Below, piece after piece: positions 46,917 through 55,815 of a stretch of 64,000 nucleotides of DNA. Below the pieces are notes generated by a model. The model saw only the letters and a program-made list of their open reading frames with translations. It ran no database searches and was not told the DNA's origin. Source of the stretch: JACTOJ01 sp032335695 (GTDB lineage: Bacteria; Bacillota; Clostridia; Clostridiales; Clostridiaceae); the NCBI RefSeq assembly GCF_032335695.1, contig NZ_JACTOJ010000002.1, forward strand, positions 186,001-250,000. Direction: 5' to 3'. How positions within the stretch are numbered: position 1 is the stretch's first letter; every line of letters starts with the position of its first letter. The position numbers and the translations under genes were made by a program.

Positions 46917-47507
46917 ATGAAAAAACGTAAAAATATTTGCAATACTTATGAAAATGCTATTCTTCCTCCTTGTGCTAACTTTTTAAATAATGCCAATCCT
47001 TTAGTGAAAGATAACACTTATATATATAGAAATTATAATTCATTGTACTGCTTCATAGCCACTAACCCTTTAAATTCTACTCAAAATAGCAATTCTATTC
47101 AAGTTTATACCAATTTGCAAATCAGCCTTTATAACTATATAATAGGTTTATTTATAAACGAAATACAGCTTAAAAAAATTAAATATGATGAGCACCTAGA
47201 AATTCATTCAGATAAAAGTACTAATAAATTTATTCATGATACATTAAAAAGCAATCTTGAACTTAAAGCTAATTTTATTCCTTACTTATCACTAATAATT
47301 TCAAACAGCTACTCTATAGTGTCCCTTTATACAAAAAATATACCAATAACCCCTCTTAATTATTATATACTTTTTGTTTTAAATAGACTTGAGGGGCAGC
47401 CAGGATTATTTTTTGGCAATAATTCCTACACCACCCCTGATATTATTAATTTTAATTTGGCAGCTCTTAATATAAAATTTCCTTACATGAATCCAAAGAA
47501 AAAATAA
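46917..47507 (+). CDS. Orphan protein of unknown function
   Basis: This is a 196-aa Asn-, Ile- and Tyr-rich protein with no signal peptide or motif that I can name (MKKRKNICNTYENAILPPCA start). GGTGAGGG precedes the ATG. It ends 3 bp from the convergent MFS gene. The composition differs from neighbours (few Gly, Ala), which fits a rapidly evolving or acquired gene. It could also be non-functional. Confidence 0.55.
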   Translation: MKKRKNICNTYENAILPPCANFLNNANPLVKDNTYIYRNYNSLYCFIATNPLNSTQNSNSIQVYTNLQISLYNYIIGLFINEIQLKKIKYDEHLEIHSDKSTNKFIHDTLKSNLELKANFIPYLSLIISNSYSIVSLYTKNIPITPLNYYILFVLNRLEGQPGLFFGNNSYTTPDIINFNLAALNIKFPYMNPKKK

Positions 47508-47510
47508 TCC

Positions 47511-48956
47511 TTAAGCTACCTTAGCCTTGCTATCTTTGTTTTTTTTACTACGATATAGCCTTACAGCAGTCATTGCAGCACCTATTATACAGCTTAAGCC
47601 TGCAAAGATATAAACATATCTCATACCATATACAAACACGTCATCTCTGCCCTTTACATAATCTACTACCCTATATCCTATTTTGTGACTCATTCTGTTA
47701 TATAATATAAGAGTGGCAAGAGCAGTTCCCAAAACCATTCCTAAGTTTCTTATAAGAGCATTTACACTCCCTGCAATTCCTAATTTATCCTTAGATACTG
47801 TAGACATTACTAAAGAGTTATTAGGTGATTGGAACATACCATTTCCTATGGTCATAATAACTATATACATAACCAACATTTCTGCAGAAGAATTTTGATT
47901 AAGGCTGGATATTAAAAATAATCCCATGCTAGTAATCAATAATCCAAAGAAAGTCAATATTTCAGATCCAATTCTATCTGACATATATCCACTAAAAGGT
48001 GCTACAACAGATAACACTAGCGGTGATATCATCATAAATAAGCCTGTCTTAGAGGCTGAAAATTTTAGTACATCCTGAAAATAAAAGGGCAGTATTATAT
48101 TTGATGCGCTTATAGCTATAAAAGATGTAAGTGCACATATTATGCTTATATTAAATAAACTGCTTTTAAATATGCTAAGCTGAAGCAGAGGAGTATCTAT
48201 TTTACTTTCTGCTATAACAAAGATTACAAAAGCTGCAGCAGATATTATAAAGGCTGAAATTATCATAGCATTATTGTAGCCTGTATTTTGTCCTTGAACT
48301 AAAGCTCCAAACAAAAGCACAATGGCAATAGTAAACAAGATTGCACCCTTTCCATCCAGCTTTTCTTTGGCTTCAGTTTTAGCTCTAGGGAATACTTTTA
48401 AGGTAAGTATAAATACTGCTATTCCAACAGGAACATTTACCAGGAATATATATTCCCAGCCTACTGCTGAAACTATAAATCCACCAAGTGGAGGACCTGC
48501 CATAGCACCTAAAGCTACAAAGGTTCCTAAAACTCCAAGAGCTCTTCCTCTTTCATTGCTTGGAAACACCTGAGTAATTATACCTTGATTTGTACCCATA
48601 GTAGCAGCAGCACCAATAGCTTGTATGACTCTAGCTATTACAAGCACCACTAGAGAATGTGTAAGTCCGCACAAAAACGAACCAAGAGTAAATATGAGCA
48701 CTCCAATTCTAAATATTTTTACCTTCCCTAATATATCACCTAGTCTTCCAAATATTAATATAGTAGCAGCTATAGTAATAAGAAAGCTAGTTACAACCCA
48801 TTCAATAGATGCCATGCTTACCTTAAGGTTATTTGCCATGTTAGGCAAAGCTACATTTACAATACTTCCATCTAAAGTTGCCATAAATGTTGCAAGCACT
48901 ATGGTTATAAGCATTATCCATCTATTTTTATATGCATTACTATCTGTTTTGTTCAA
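47511..48956 (-). CDS. DHA2-family MFS drug exporter
   Basis: The 481-aa protein has about fourteen membrane helices, typical of EmrB/QacA transporters. Motif A-like GRLGDILGKVK follows helix 2 and motif C is GAMAGPPLGGFIV in helix 5. It exports toxic compounds by proton antiport. Its ATG overlaps the marR stop by 4 bp, so both form one operon under the MarR operator. Confidence 0.93.
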   Translation of the reverse strand: MNKTDSNAYKNRWIMLITIVLATFMATLDGSIVNVALPNMANNLKVSMASIEWVVTSFLITIAATILIFGRLGDILGKVKIFRIGVLIFTLGSFLCGLTHSLVVLVIARVIQAIGAAATMGTNQGIITQVFPSNERGRALGVLGTFVALGAMAGPPLGGFIVSAVGWEYIFLVNVPVGIAVFILTLKVFPRAKTEAKEKLDGKGAILFTIAIVLLFGALVQGQNTGYNNAMIISAFIISAAAFVIFVIAESKIDTPLLQLSIFKSSLFNISIICALTSFIAISASNIILPFYFQDVLKFSASKTGLFMMISPLVLSVVAPFSGYMSDRIGSEILTFFGLLITSMGLFLISSLNQNSSAEMLVMYIVIMTIGNGMFQSPNNSLVMSTVSKDKLGIAGSVNALIRNLGMVLGTALATLILYNRMSHKIGYRVVDYVKGRDDVFVYGMRYVYIFAGLSCIIGAAMTAVRLYRSKKNKDSKAKVA

Positions 48957-49414
48957 CCTTTCTTCATCCTTTCACATTGTTTTTTCCTATAATTTTTACC
49001 ATTTACTAAAACTCTCTCTAAAAATCCTATTATTATTTCTACCTCTTCATCACTATAGCCTTCCACTAAAATGTCTATCCATTCAAATATTATTTTTCTT
49101 ATGTCTGGTATTATTATTTTTGCCTTTTCCGTGATATATAGCTTATAAGCTCTTACGTCTTCTTCATTTTCCTCTTTTATTATGTACCCAAGCTCTATAA
49201 GTTTTTTAATTGACCTTGCAGACATGGCTTTATCAATATTTAGTTCTCTGCTTATATCATTTTGACTAATGCCTGGCTCACGATTTAATACCATTAAGTA
49301 TGGATAAGTTCCTATAGTCAGCTCATATTTAATAAGTTTCTGATCTAAATAGGCTTGAGTGCATCTGTAAATATTGCTGTTTAATTTTATAAGAGAGTCT
49401 CGCTTTTTGTTCAT
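48953..49414 (-). CDS. MarR family transcriptional regulator
   Basis: The 153-aa winged-helix repressor has recognition region GISQNDISRELNIDKAMSARSIKKL and wing EENEEDVRAYKLYITEKA. GGAAGG precedes the ATG at 49414. It sits before the exporter, and a perfect palindrome overlaps its promoter, so ligand-relieved autorepression of the marR-MFS operon is likely. Confidence 0.93.
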   Translation of the reverse strand: MNKKRDSLIKLNSNIYRCTQAYLDQKLIKYELTIGTYPYLMVLNREPGISQNDISRELNIDKAMSARSIKKLIELGYIIKEENEEDVRAYKLYITEKAKIIIPDIRKIIFEWIDILVEGYSDEEVEIIIGFLERVLVNGKNYRKKQCERMKKG

Positions 49415-49468
49415 ATGCAGTACCTTCCACATAGGTTATAATTATTATTTCTTAAATAGCTTATCATT

Positions 49469-49492
49469 ATATAGTTGATTAGTCAACTATAT
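49469..49492 (-). promoter_or_regulatory. Predicted MarR operator
   Basis: ATATAGTTGA and TCAACTATAT form a perfect 10-bp inverted repeat with a 4-nt centre. On the minus strand it abuts a TATAAT element (49472-49467), 55 bp before marR. The TAGTTGA/TCAACTA halves resemble known MarR-family sites. Confidence 0.75.
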
Positions 49493-49535
49493 TTTTGTTA
49501 AAAATGCTACATAAAAAAAAGTAATAAGCAACAGA

Positions 49536-49618
49536 TAAGGGTGAATATTTAGGTTAAAATTCGCCTCCCTAGTGACCAATTTCCGCCTAAATTATTCTCC
49601 CTTAAATATTTACTCTTA
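49536..49618. repeat. Imperfect inverted repeat downstream of the HD gene
   Basis: taagggtgaatattta (49536-49551) pairs with taaatatttactctta (49603-49618) with two wobbles. It lies between the 512-aa gene stop and the marR promoter and may end the former transcript. Confidence 0.5.
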
Positions 49619-49640
49619 CTCCTTTAGTGATTTCAGCCTT

Positions 49641-51179
49641 CTATAGATTTTCATATTCTTCTCTAGTATAAAATTGTCTGCCTTTTAGATACTTTGGAAT
49701 ATCCTTTTCCTCATCATTTATGCTTATCTTAGCATACTTTTTCCCTATTTCTAAGGAATATACATTTGTATCATAGGAAAGCTTTCCTATACATCTTAAC
49801 CTTAATTTTAGATTATCACTGAGATTAGGTATATCAAATAAGGTTAAAAATCTCTTGCAGCGCCCTTTAAAAGCCTTTTCAGGATCTAGGTTGTCCAATT
49901 CTTCATTATCGAAAATAAAATCTATGCAGAACACTTCATTTTCTACATATATGTCTGTCTTACAAAATTCAGCTACATACTGCCTGTTTTGATTTGCCCT
50001 AGATATTCTGGAGAATTCCTCAAGCTCGTCTATGAAGGTAAGAATAGCTGAATCATCTGCTAAATCATTTATTCTATAAGCAGAACTAGTGTGATTTGAA
50101 ACTGTCATAAGTATTTCACGTTTTGTTCCATAGGAGGAATAATCCACATCATTTGATGAAATATCCGACTTATTACTATATTGCAACTTAGAATTAGCAA
50201 AAGACTTTACTGTTCTCATAAGCAGAAATGCACTCATAATTCCATGTTGATATTCTTCAAAATCTTTTGAATATCGAAAATAATAATTTGTATTTCTGCT
50301 AAGATATATCCTTGTAATCCAACTTTTTTTAACAATTTCTATTTCTTGTTCAGTTAATTTTTCTAAATTTTCTTTGTTTAATCCGTTATATACTCCATTT
50401 TCTGTAATAAATATCTTTCTTTCTATATTTTCAGCTTCCTCATCACCCTCTTCACTTCCAAATTGCATATTTAGCGCATTACTTAAAAATTGTAAAAAGC
50501 TATCAATATTATTCTTTTGGACCATGTCAAAGTTAAATTTAAATTCACTAAAATTATTTATAGAAAAATACGGAAGTATATTCCCTATAGACTTATTAAT
50601 TTTGTTTATTTTTTTTAAAGGGTATCCTAAATCATGAGTAAGACATACTATACACCTTTTGGAATCTTCTAGTATAATAAGTCTATAAAACTCCTTAAGC
50701 CTGCTAATAAAATCTTTTAAAGAGTCCTCCAACCCTAATTTACAAAAAACATCTCCTAGTTCCTTCATAACTTCAAATTCTCTATATTGATTCTTAAACA
50801 AAAATCCATACTCTTTATTTTTAGTTATATATTCCCCCAAGAAATAAACCCAAAGGCAGTGTACCGTGTGATCTCTATAAAAAGAATCTGATGCAAATAT
50901 CAATTCTTCAAAATTTACGAATTCATCAAAATAGCTAAAAAGTTCATCGTATCCCCTTTTATCAGGATCAATATAACTCATAGCCGACTCAAAGAGAAGT
51001 TTCCAAAGCTTTTTAGAAGCTTCTATCTTTTCATGCATATTTTCTGCTTCTTTTAAATTTAAAATATATCTTCTGATTTCTGTTTTAAACTTGGGTCTAT
51101 TTTTCAAAAAGTTTATATTGTCCTTGTCCATTTCAGAAAGATAAAATTCCAATACATTATTTTCATTTACTAATGCCAT
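49641..51179 (-). CDS. HD-domain-like protein of unknown function
   Basis: The 512-aa cytosolic protein carries spaced residues typical of an HD phosphohydrolase metal site: H104/H107 in RDHTVH, H182-D183 in CLTHDLGYPLK, H312 in EYQHGIMSAF, H363 in VSNHTSSAY and D384. No nucleotide-specific motif is recognised. An acidic insert (GSEEGDEEAE) lies at about 241-250. The flanking genes give no functional clue. A metal-dependent hydrolase is inferred; the substrate is unknown. Confidence 0.7.
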   Translation of the reverse strand: MALVNENNVLEFYLSEMDKDNINFLKNRPKFKTEIRRYILNLKEAENMHEKIEASKKLWKLLFESAMSYIDPDKRGYDELFSYFDEFVNFEELIFASDSFYRDHTVHCLWVYFLGEYITKNKEYGFLFKNQYREFEVMKELGDVFCKLGLEDSLKDFISRLKEFYRLIILEDSKRCIVCLTHDLGYPLKKINKINKSIGNILPYFSINNFSEFKFNFDMVQKNNIDSFLQFLSNALNMQFGSEEGDEEAENIERKIFITENGVYNGLNKENLEKLTEQEIEIVKKSWITRIYLSRNTNYYFRYSKDFEEYQHGIMSAFLLMRTVKSFANSKLQYSNKSDISSNDVDYSSYGTKREILMTVSNHTSSAYRINDLADDSAILTFIDELEEFSRISRANQNRQYVAEFCKTDIYVENEVFCIDFIFDNEELDNLDPEKAFKGRCKRFLTLFDIPNLSDNLKLRLRCIGKLSYDTNVYSLEIGKKYAKISINDEEKDIPKYLKGRQFYTREEYENL

Positions 51180-51317
51180 TTATATGCCCCCTATTTACTC
51201 CATTTACAATACTTAAATTAATTATGTATATTATACAATATTTTCTTTGAATAGTACAAAAAGTATTTCTTGTTTAGTTTTGTTTTAAAATTTTTATATT
51301 ATCTTAAGCCATAGCCT

Positions 51318-51560
51318 TTATTTAGAATTTTCCTCTTTAACTTCTTCTCTGCTCTTGCTTACAAGCACATATTGCATACCTTGTTTCAATTGTTTACCGT
51401 TGGTTCCTTTCATAGCTGGAAAATTAAAATCATCTAAACGATATAAAGTATTTTCAGCTGTAGCTTTTTTATGAAGCAAGGAAAGCGCTTTGTTAAATAT
51501 ATCAAAATTTATTCCCTTTCCACTGTAATCATAAATAATAGAAAGCACTTTGTTATTCAA
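51318..51560 (-). CDS. Small protein of unknown function
   Basis: The 80-aa charged protein starts with TTG at 51560, 7 nt after AAGGA. It has no membrane segment or known motif (middle RLDDFNFPAMKGTNGKQ). It lies upstream of the HD-domain gene on the same strand, with a gap of about 140 bp. Confidence 0.5.
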   Translation of the reverse strand: MNNKVLSIIYDYSGKGINFDIFNKALSLLHKKATAENTLYRLDDFNFPAMKGTNGKQLKQGMQYVLVSKSREEVKEENSK

Positions 51561-51588
51561 GGGAGAATCCTTTTTATTATTTGGTTCT

Positions 51589-51626
51589 GTTTTAAATCAG
51601 TGTTGATTTTTACACTGATTTAAAAC
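51589..51626. repeat. Dispersed palindrome, copy 3
   Basis: This is the most symmetrical copy: gttttaaatcagtgt and acactgatttaaaac pair perfectly around tgattttt (15-bp stem). Confidence 0.9.
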
Positions 51627-51683
51627 TTCCTTCAGTTCGGGAGGCTATGTTTTAAAATGTTGATATTATCGTTTGAGTTCTAG

Positions 51684-51807
51684 GAACTCTTAGGGATTGC
51701 GACTTATAATTGGCGTAATTTTGCCCAGGACGGGCAAAGCAATTTTAGCGCCACGGAGGGCGCATTAAAATTGGTAGTCAATTATAACAAAGTAGCCCTT
51801 AGAGTTC
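51684..51807. ncRNA. Four-helix structured element (candidate ncRNA)
   Basis: Nested complementarity builds a multibranch fold. The outer stem is 684-695/796-807 (GAACTCTTAGGG, one mismatch), the second 704-712/779-787 (TTATAATTG, perfect). Two inner hairpins are 720-726/732-738 (TTTGCCC/GGGCAAA) and 740-752/759-773 (CAATTTTA+GCGCC, 13 bp with a 2-nt bulge); all positions are 51,000 plus the number. There is no ORF. The transcribed strand cannot be told. It could be a structured RNA or the folded ends of a small mobile element. Confidence 0.6.
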
Positions 51808-52052
51808 ATCCCATGGGTTCTGAAAGAAACCATGCCATTACGAAAAATGCCTTTATCAACATTCTTTTAAAACATAGCCTATTATTTAAATTCTCAGCAA
51901 AATAGTTATTCACGGTGTTATTTTCTATATTAGATATTTCAGCAGAAAAACTATTGACAGCGCCGTAATATACACCTTTAGGGAGTTTACTATATAATAA
52001 ATTTTTTTTAAAATGCAAATGTTTTACATAAAACATTAAATACACTAAAAAA

Positions 52053-52080
52053 AGTAGCCTACTGTAATAGTATGGCTACT
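52053..52080 (-). terminator. Terminator of the first alpha-glucosidase
   Basis: On the minus strand AGTAGCCATACTA pairs with TAGTA-type sequence ending GGCTACT (52080-52053) and TTTTTTT follows. Confidence 0.9.
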
Positions 52081-52123
52081 CGGCAATTTATTTAGTATAT
52101 TATTTTACTCTGTAGTTGATAAC

Positions 52124-53791
52124 CTATTGTAATTCAAGCATGTATAATCTGGCTTCGTAAGGTTTTAACACATATTGGTTTTCTTCATTTATTTTATCAT
52201 AATTCTTTAGTAACAGCTGTCCATGGGATAAATCATAGGGCACCTCTAAAATTTGCTCTTTCTTGGATAAATTGCAGGCAATTAAATATATTCCTTTTTC
52301 ATCTTTTCTTTCATAGGCAAATATGCTCTCGCTATCCTCCATCAGCAATTTATATTTTCCATATATGAGGGTCTTATGATTTTTTCTTATGCCTATCATA
52401 GCCTTATAAAAACTTAAAATAGAATCCTTATCCTTTTTTTGCTGCTCTGCATTTATATATCTATAATTTTTATTAACCTTCATCCATGGAATTCCATTAG
52501 AAAATCCACCATTTGTATCATTATTCCACTGCATTGGAGTTCTTGAATTATCTCTGGTGGTGGCCTTCATGATATCCAAAGATTTCTTCTCGTCCATCCC
52601 TTGTGTTATTCTTTCCTCATAAACATATATAGAGGGCGCATCTTTAAATTCATATACGGAATCATAATCTGCATTTACCATGCCTATTTCCTGTCCTTGA
52701 TAAATGAAAGGTATTCCCTTTTGCATAAAATACATAAGAGCTAAGCATTTAGCGCTTTCTTTCCAATACTTATCTGCATCCCCAAATTTATTTATGCTTC
52801 TTATTAGATCATGATTCTCTAAAAATAAGGCAATCCATCCATCTTCCTCTGTAGCGTACTGCCATTTAGACAATGCTTCTTTAAATTCAATAAAAGAATG
52901 CTTTTCTACATTATTCATATTCCAAAGATGCTGATGCTCAAACTGAAATATGCAAGAAAATTTACCTTTTTTAGTTGATATCCATTCTTCCATTTCATCC
53001 GAATGAACTCCGCTTGCTTCTGCAATTGAAAAAACATTATAGGGTTTAAAAGTTTTTTCACTAAGCTCCAATAAAAATTCCTGAATTCCCTTTTGATTCA
53101 TGTGCTTGTCAAAGGATTGTACATACTCCAAATTATCTGGATTAGGCATATCGGAATAATCATTTTTCTTTATATGGCTTATGGCATCAACACGGAAACC
53201 GTCTATTCCCTTATCTAGCCACCAGCATATCATGTCATATAAATGATTTCTTGCATCTGCATTTTCCCAATTAATATCTGGCATCTTTTGGCTAAACACA
53301 TGAAGATAGTACTGATTAGTTTTTTCATCATATTCCCAGGCCGAGCCTCCAAAAATGCTTGCCCAATTGTTTGGAGGCAGTCCATCCTTTCCATCTTTCC
53401 AAATATACCAGTCTCTCTTTGGATTATCCTTAGAGCTCCTTGATTCAATAAACCATTGATGCTCATCCGACGTATGATTTATAACTAAATCCATTATGAT
53501 ATTTATACCTCTAGCATGAGCTTTTTCTAATAGCTCATCAAAATCTTCCATGGTTCCAAATTCCTCTTGAATGCTTCTATAATCGCTTATATCGTATCCA
53601 TTATCATCATTAGGAGATTTATATATAGGGCAAATCCATATTAGGTTTATGCCTAAATCTTTTAAATAATCTAATTTATCTATTATTCCTCTTATATCTC
53701 CGATTCCATCTCCATTGCTGTCATAAAAGCTTCTAGGGTATATTTGATAAGCTATACTTTCCCTCCACCACTGACCTTCTTTATTTACCAT
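52124..53791 (-). CDS. GH13 alpha-glucosidase (oligo-1,6-glucosidase type)
   Basis: This 555-aa cytosolic glycosidase hydrolyses alpha-glucosidic bonds in isomalto- or malto-oligosaccharides. GH13 motifs are present: MDLVINHTSDEH, GFRVDAISH (nucleophile Asp), FSIAEASG (acid/base Glu) and FLENHDLIR. The GIGDIRGI and QKGIPFIYQGQEIGM blocks are typical of subfamily 31. It is paralogous to the gene just upstream, probably a tandem duplicate that diverged, and has its own terminator. Confidence 0.93.
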   Translation of the reverse strand: MVNKEGQWWRESIAYQIYPRSFYDSNGDGIGDIRGIIDKLDYLKDLGINLIWICPIYKSPNDDNGYDISDYRSIQEEFGTMEDFDELLEKAHARGINIIMDLVINHTSDEHQWFIESRSSKDNPKRDWYIWKDGKDGLPPNNWASIFGGSAWEYDEKTNQYYLHVFSQKMPDINWENADARNHLYDMICWWLDKGIDGFRVDAISHIKKNDYSDMPNPDNLEYVQSFDKHMNQKGIQEFLLELSEKTFKPYNVFSIAEASGVHSDEMEEWISTKKGKFSCIFQFEHQHLWNMNNVEKHSFIEFKEALSKWQYATEEDGWIALFLENHDLIRSINKFGDADKYWKESAKCLALMYFMQKGIPFIYQGQEIGMVNADYDSVYEFKDAPSIYVYEERITQGMDEKKSLDIMKATTRDNSRTPMQWNNDTNGGFSNGIPWMKVNKNYRYINAEQQKKDKDSILSFYKAMIGIRKNHKTLIYGKYKLLMEDSESIFAYERKDEKGIYLIACNLSKKEQILEVPYDLSHGQLLLKNYDKINEENQYVLKPYEARLYMLELQ

Positions 53792-53853
53792 TTGTAAACC
53801 CCCTTTGTAAAATTTGAATAAACTAAAAAGTAAAGCTATGTTTTTTAATAAAT

Positions 53854-55539
53854 CTAAAATTTATATTCATATACTCTTGCTTCGTAAGGTCTTAATTCTA
53901 TTACTGATGATGCTTTTTCTTCCGGGTAATTTGATACTAAAAGTTTCCCATTGCTTTCTTGAAATTTTTTAGGTATTGTAAAACTTAATTTATTCTCAGA
54001 GAAATTGCATACAATCAATAAATTTTCATTATTCATGCTTCTTGTATAAGCATAAATGTATGGATCTTCTGGCAAAAGCAATTCATAATCCCCATACACT
54101 ATTATTTCATTCTCTTTCCTTAAGGAGATTAACTTTTTATAGTAGTTATATACAGAATTTTCATCATTTATCTGAGCTTCCGCATTGATTTCACTATAGT
54201 TTTCATTTACCTTTATCCAAGGATCACCAGTGGTAAAGCCAGCATTAGGGGTTACATCCCAATGCATAGGAGTTCTAGCATTATCTCGGCCTACGTGATA
54301 GATATAGTCCATCATAACCTCAGGCTTTATGCCTCTTCCAGCAACATTTTCTTTATATGCATTTATAGTTTCGATATCTCTATAATCCTCTAGAGAATCG
54401 AATTTTACATTTGTCATGCCTAATTCTTCACCTTGATATATATAAGGAGTACCCTTTAGCATATGCAGGCATGTGCCTAGCATTTTAGCTGAAATTTCCC
54501 TATATTCTTTGGTATCGTTACCGAAACGTGAAACAGCTCTTGGCTGGTCATGATTGCTCCAAAACAAGCAATTCCACGCCTCTCCCTTCAATCCCTTCTG
54601 CCATTTATCAAAAACCTTTTTAAGCTCCACTAATGAAAATTTTTTATTGCTCCATTTTCCGTATTCTCCGTTAGTGAGATCCATATGTTCAAATTGAAAT
54701 ACCGTATTTAACTCTTTTGAAGCATATCCAGCGTATTTTTTTGCCTCTTCAATAGTAACTCCGCTGGCCTCTCCCACGGTCATTATATCATATCTGGATA
54801 GTACTCTTTCATTCATTTCCTTAAGATATTCATGAACATGTGGTCCATGTATACAGTAAGGTGATAAATCTCCATACAAACCTCCATGAGTTTCTCCATC
54901 AGGCAAATCTTTGACTTTAGATATGAGGCTTATTACATCCATTCGAAAACCATCGATACCCTTATCTAGCCACCAAGTCATCATTTTAAAAACTTCATCT
55001 CTTACCTTAGGATTGTCCCAATTCAAATCAGGCTGTTTTTTTGCAAAAATATGTAGATAATACATATTAGTTTCTTTATCATATTCCCAAGCCTTTCCTC
55101 CAAACCAGGAACCCCAATTATTAGGCTCTGCACCTTCTTTGCCTTCTCTCCAGATATAATAATTTCTGTAAGGGTTGTCCTTTGATTTTTTGCTTTCTAT
55201 AAACCATTTATGTTCATCAGAAGTATGATTAACCACTAAATCCATAATGATTTTTATTCCTCTTCCATGAGCGGAAGCAAGCAATTCATCAAAGTCTTCC
55301 ATTGTTCCAAAGTCATCCATTATATCTTGATAGTCACTAATATCATAACCATTATCTGCATTTGGAGATTTATATATAGGAGACAGCCAAACCATTGTAA
55401 TGCCTAGATTTTTTAGATAGTCCAATTTTTCAATTATACCTCGTAAATCTCCCATTCCATCACCGTCACTATCCTTAAAGCTTCTTGGATAAATTTGATA
55501 TACTACACTCTCTTTCCACCAAACCTTTTTTTTACACAT
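53854..55539 (-). CDS. GH13 alpha-glucosidase, second copy
   Basis: The 561-aa paralogue of the downstream enzyme has MDLVVNHTSDEH, GFRMDVISL, MTVGEASGV and FWSNHDQPR as GH13 catalytic motifs. The two proteins share architecture and most conserved blocks but differ in the active-site loop after the nucleophile (a longer PDGETHGGLYGDLSPYC insert here), which suggests different substrates. AAAGGAG precedes the ATG. Confidence 0.93.
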   Translation of the reverse strand: MCKKKVWWKESVVYQIYPRSFKDSDGDGMGDLRGIIEKLDYLKNLGITMVWLSPIYKSPNADNGYDISDYQDIMDDFGTMEDFDELLASAHGRGIKIIMDLVVNHTSDEHKWFIESKKSKDNPYRNYYIWREGKEGAEPNNWGSWFGGKAWEYDKETNMYYLHIFAKKQPDLNWDNPKVRDEVFKMMTWWLDKGIDGFRMDVISLISKVKDLPDGETHGGLYGDLSPYCIHGPHVHEYLKEMNERVLSRYDIMTVGEASGVTIEEAKKYAGYASKELNTVFQFEHMDLTNGEYGKWSNKKFSLVELKKVFDKWQKGLKGEAWNCLFWSNHDQPRAVSRFGNDTKEYREISAKMLGTCLHMLKGTPYIYQGEELGMTNVKFDSLEDYRDIETINAYKENVAGRGIKPEVMMDYIYHVGRDNARTPMHWDVTPNAGFTTGDPWIKVNENYSEINAEAQINDENSVYNYYKKLISLRKENEIIVYGDYELLLPEDPYIYAYTRSMNNENLLIVCNFSENKLSFTIPKKFQESNGKLLVSNYPEEKASSVIELRPYEARVYEYKF

Positions 55540-55577
55540 ATTTTACTCCTTTCAATTGTTTATTTCCCATAAGACAT

Positions 55578-55593
55578 AAGTATACGATTACTT
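55578..55593. promoter_or_regulatory. Possible LacI-type operator upstream of alpha-glucosidases
   Basis: AAGTATAC|GATTACTT has a CG centre and similar half-sites (AAGTATAC against AAGTAATC), about 40 bp before the glucosidase start, overlapping a TATACT. No LacI-family gene is in the window. Confidence 0.3.
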
Positions 55594-55815
55594 ATAATGA
55601 AAGATTAGTAATGTATTTAATTATAATTAAATACTAAGTTAAGTAAAAAATATTTTCTCTTCCTTCATATACTACATCATACAATATTGCTTTTTCAATA
55701 GAAATAAAATATTTTACAAAACAAAAGCACATACAGAAATTAGAACTTAGTGATAAATCTGTACTTATGTTGTATACTATATAGAAATGACCGCAAAAGG
55801 AGTGCAATATAATTT

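Noticed and set aside
51806..52045. 79-codon minus-strand ORF between the structured element and the alpha-glucosidase terminator
   Set aside because: It begins right after the terminator T-tract with no ribosome binding site, overlaps the edge of the structured element, and has no recognisable features.
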